Assembly (NCBI GenBank): GCA_016927675.1
Contig: JAFGMF010000148.1
Span: 1 to 7,980 of the forward strand
Length of the DNA stretch: 7,980 nt
Origin: Candidatus Cloacimonadota bacterium
GTDB taxonomy: Bacteria; Cloacimonadota; Cloacimonadia; Cloacimonadales; TCS61
Direction of reading: 5' to 3'
Part shown: piece by piece, positions 6,391 through 7,980 of the stretch
How positions within the stretch are numbered: the first letter of the stretch is position 1
How the letters are laid out: the number at the start of each line of letters is the position of its first letter
The notes under the pieces: model-generated
Database searches by the model: none
What the model saw: only the letters and a program-made list of their open reading frames with translations
What the model was told of the DNA's origin: nothing
Translations under genes and position numbers: made by a program

Positions 6391-7241
6391 TTTCTTTTTT
6401 TCCTTATATTATATCGAATAATAATTGCCACCATGCTGACGAAAAGTACAAGTGCCAGTAGGACAACTGCCGTTCCATAAGCTATCGGTACCTGCTTGTC
6501 GGCATGAGCACCTTCGGTCATCAGAGCATATATATGATAAGGCAGCGCCATTACTTCATCCATTACACTTGTAGGAAGATGACGGGTGTAAAAAGTAGCA
6601 GCGGTGAACAGGATGGGTGCTGTCTCGCCTGCAACCCGTCCGATACTGATAATCGTTCCGGTCATGATATTGGGAAGCGCTGTAGGCAGAATCACGCGCA
6701 GAATTGTCTGCCTTTCGGTCGCGCCCAGAGCCAGAGATGCCTCCCTGAAATCATGAGGTACGCTTCGCAGTGCTTCTTCACTGGCATTAATGATCACAGG
6801 CAGGGCTAAGATCGCCAGAGTTAATGAACCGGCCAGCATGGACACATCCAGCTTTATTAACTGCACGAACACAGCCAGTCCGAACAATCCATAGATAATT
6901 GACGGAACCCCGGCCAATGTATTGATCGCAATTCTTACAATTCTAACTAACCACCGTGGTTTTCCGTAACTTACCAGATAGATTGCCGTCAGCACTCCCA
7001 GTGGTAAAGATATTCCAATTGATAATACTGTCAGCCAGAAAGTACCGACTATTGCAGGAAAGATGCCGCCTTCCGTCATGAATTTCCGGGGAAATTCAGT
7101 AAGGAAAGAAACAGAGATCATCTTTCCGCCTTTACTGAAGATCACAAAGAGGAACATGAACAAGAACATTGCGGTAATTACTATAAAAAGGCGCAGGATA
7201 TTTACCCCGAGAAATTGATGAACTTGTCTTTTTGTCATCAT
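6384..7241 (-). CDS. pstA: Phosphate ABC transporter permease PstA
   Basis: One of the two inner-membrane subunits that form the phosphate channel. The 285 residues contain about six hydrophobic segments (approximately 14-36, 62-90, 105-128, 136-153, 190-215, 255-278). The cytoplasmic EAA loop that contacts PstB is REASLALGATERQ (166-178). LAGVPSIIYGLFG (109-121) and GRVAGETAPILFTAA (201-215) are characteristic of PstA. The start ATG at 7241-7239 overlaps the pstC stop (ATGA) and has AGAGGA at 7254-7249, seven bases upstream. A second ATG follows directly, so initiation could be one codon later. The basic tail RKKRKW fits the positive-inside rule. Confidence 0.97.
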   Translation of the reverse strand: MMTKRQVHQFLGVNILRLFIVITAMFLFMFLFVIFSKGGKMISVSFLTEFPRKFMTEGGIFPAIVGTFWLTVLSIGISLPLGVLTAIYLVSYGKPRWLVRIVRIAINTLAGVPSIIYGLFGLAVFVQLIKLDVSMLAGSLTLAILALPVIINASEEALRSVPHDFREASLALGATERQTILRVILPTALPNIMTGTIISIGRVAGETAPILFTAATFYTRHLPTSVMDEVMALPYHIYALMTEGAHADKQVPIAYGTAVVLLALVLFVSMVAIIIRYNIRKKRKW

Positions 7242-7980
7242 GTTTGATTCCTCTTTCTCTGAAAGACAAATTCGGTGATCAGATTAGTGATGAAGGTTAT
7301 GATAAACAGGATTACTGCTATTCCGAAAAGCGCATGAAAATGAGGGCTGCCAAAAACGGTCTCGCCCATTTCGGAAGCAACGGCAGAAGTCATTGGTCGA
7401 ACCGGATCAAACAGGCTGGAAGGAATTTGCGCTGCTCCACCGGCTACCATGATCACCACCATTGTTTCTCCGATCGCACGACCGAATCCGAGGATTATGC
7501 TGCCCAGAACACCCGAACGTGCAGCCGGCAGAACAACCCTCATAATGGTTTCCCATCTGTTTGCACCCAGAGCCAGCGAAGCTTCCCGCAGACTTTTCGG
7601 TACGGTGGACAAGGCATCTTCGCTCATGCTGGAAATAATCGGGACAACCATGATACCAAGAATAATCGATGCCGAAAGGGCATTCAAGCCAGAAGGAATG
7701 CCGAAAACCCTGATCAGAAAAGGTGATAGAAATGCCATGCCGAAAAGACCATATACTACTGATGGAATGCCTGCCAGCAATTCGATTATCGGTTTGATGA
7801 TCTCCTTGGTTCGCGGGCCGGCAATTTCCGAGATATAAATAGCTGATCCCAGTCCCAGCGGAATAGAGATGAGCAAAGCTCCAAATGTTACTACCAGAGA
7901 TCCGATCAGCAATGACAGAATACCGAAATCCGGAGGGAAGTGGGTCGGGTGCCAGGAAGCATTAAGAATAAATTCATCCA
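7238..7980 (-). CDS. pstC: Phosphate ABC transporter permease PstC (partial, N-terminus missing)
   Basis: The partner of PstA in the phosphate channel. The reading frame is open to the right edge of the window. An apparent TTG start at 7912 lies inside a membrane segment and is not the real start; 22 further residues precede it in frame, including NASWHPTHFPPDFGIL, the usual PstC periplasmic loop before the second membrane helix. 246 residues are visible, and the first membrane helix and start, perhaps 50-70 residues, are missing. Visible hallmarks are LLAGIPSVVYGLFG (67-80 of the fragment), the EAA loop LREASLALGANRWE (130-143), which contacts PstB, and GRAIGETMVVIMVAGG (166-181). The gene overlaps pstA by 4 bp. 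The operon's promoter, and any upstream pstS or sensor genes, lie beyond the window. Confidence 0.96.
   Translation of the reverse strand, partial: DEFILNASWHPTHFPPDFGILSLLIGSLVVTFGALLISIPLGLGSAIYISEIAGPRTKEIIKPIIELLAGIPSVVYGLFGMAFLSPFLIRVFGIPSGLNALSASIILGIMVVPIISSMSEDALSTVPKSLREASLALGANRWETIMRVVLPAARSGVLGSIILGFGRAIGETMVVIMVAGGAAQIPSSLFDPVRPMTSAVASEMGETVFGSPHFHALFGIAVILFIITFITNLITEFVFQRKRNQT

Noticed and set aside
7232..7838. Plus-strand open frames opposite pstC
   Set aside because: They mirror the conserved permease gene in other frames, and their translations are low-complexity and unlike any family.
7910..7912. TTG as the pstC start
   Set aside because: It falls within a membrane helix, and upstream in-frame sequence to the window edge matches the conserved PstC loop, so the gene is cut by the window and does not start here.
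1..7980. CRISPR array, tRNA/rRNA, insertion sequence, phage or toxin-antitoxin module
   Set aside because: No spaced direct repeats, cloverleaf or rRNA-like sequence, transposase or recombinase motifs, or paired small genes were seen on either strand.

Overview
The window holds one largely ordinary locus: a phosphate-specific transport (Pst) operon on the minus strand, facing a plus-strand gene for a large two-domain glycosyltransferase. The 5' end of an arsenate reductase-like gene sits at the left edge. The DNA is moderately AT-rich, with very AT-rich intergenic gaps, Shine-Dalgarno sites of the GGAGG type, and frequent ATGA start/stop overlaps. No tRNA, rRNA, CRISPR array, insertion sequence or phage gene is visible. 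The window suggests a bacterium with a lipoprotein-type PstS, perhaps a Bacteroidota/FCB-type or Cloacimonadota-like lineage. That placement is a guess from base composition and protein flavour, not something the window proves.

Layout from left to right. At 1-137 (minus) is the N-terminus of a low-molecular-weight phosphatase/ArsC-type protein. At 138-325 is an AT-rich divergent promoter region. At 326-2677 (plus) is a 783-residue fusion of an N-terminal PHP metallophosphoesterase domain, a central helical stretch of unknown type, and a C-terminal GT4 glycosyltransferase. A clear intrinsic terminator follows at 2747-2792. At 2793-3042 there is no convincing gene. At 3043-3079 an intrinsic terminator ends the minus-strand operon.

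The operon is transcribed from the right edge leftwards: pstC (5' end cut off by the window), pstA, pstB, a first phoU, pstS, then a second phoU. The first five genes are tightly packed: pstC/pstA overlap by 4 bp, pstA/pstB by 7 bp, pstB and phoU are 11 bp apart, and phoU/pstS overlap by 4 bp. The last phoU is set off by 135 bp that contain a hairpin and has its own good ribosome binding site.

Together PstS (binding lipoprotein), PstC and PstA (membrane channel) and PstB (ATPase) form a complete high-affinity phosphate importer, and the PhoU proteins would link its activity to phosphate signalling. The main departures from the textbook arrangement are two divergent PhoU paralogues bracketing a late, translationally coupled pstS, and the neighbouring PHP-GT4 fusion, whose substrate is unknown. 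I did not find a clearly new multi-gene system; the fusion protein and the double-PhoU layout are the most worthwhile leads.
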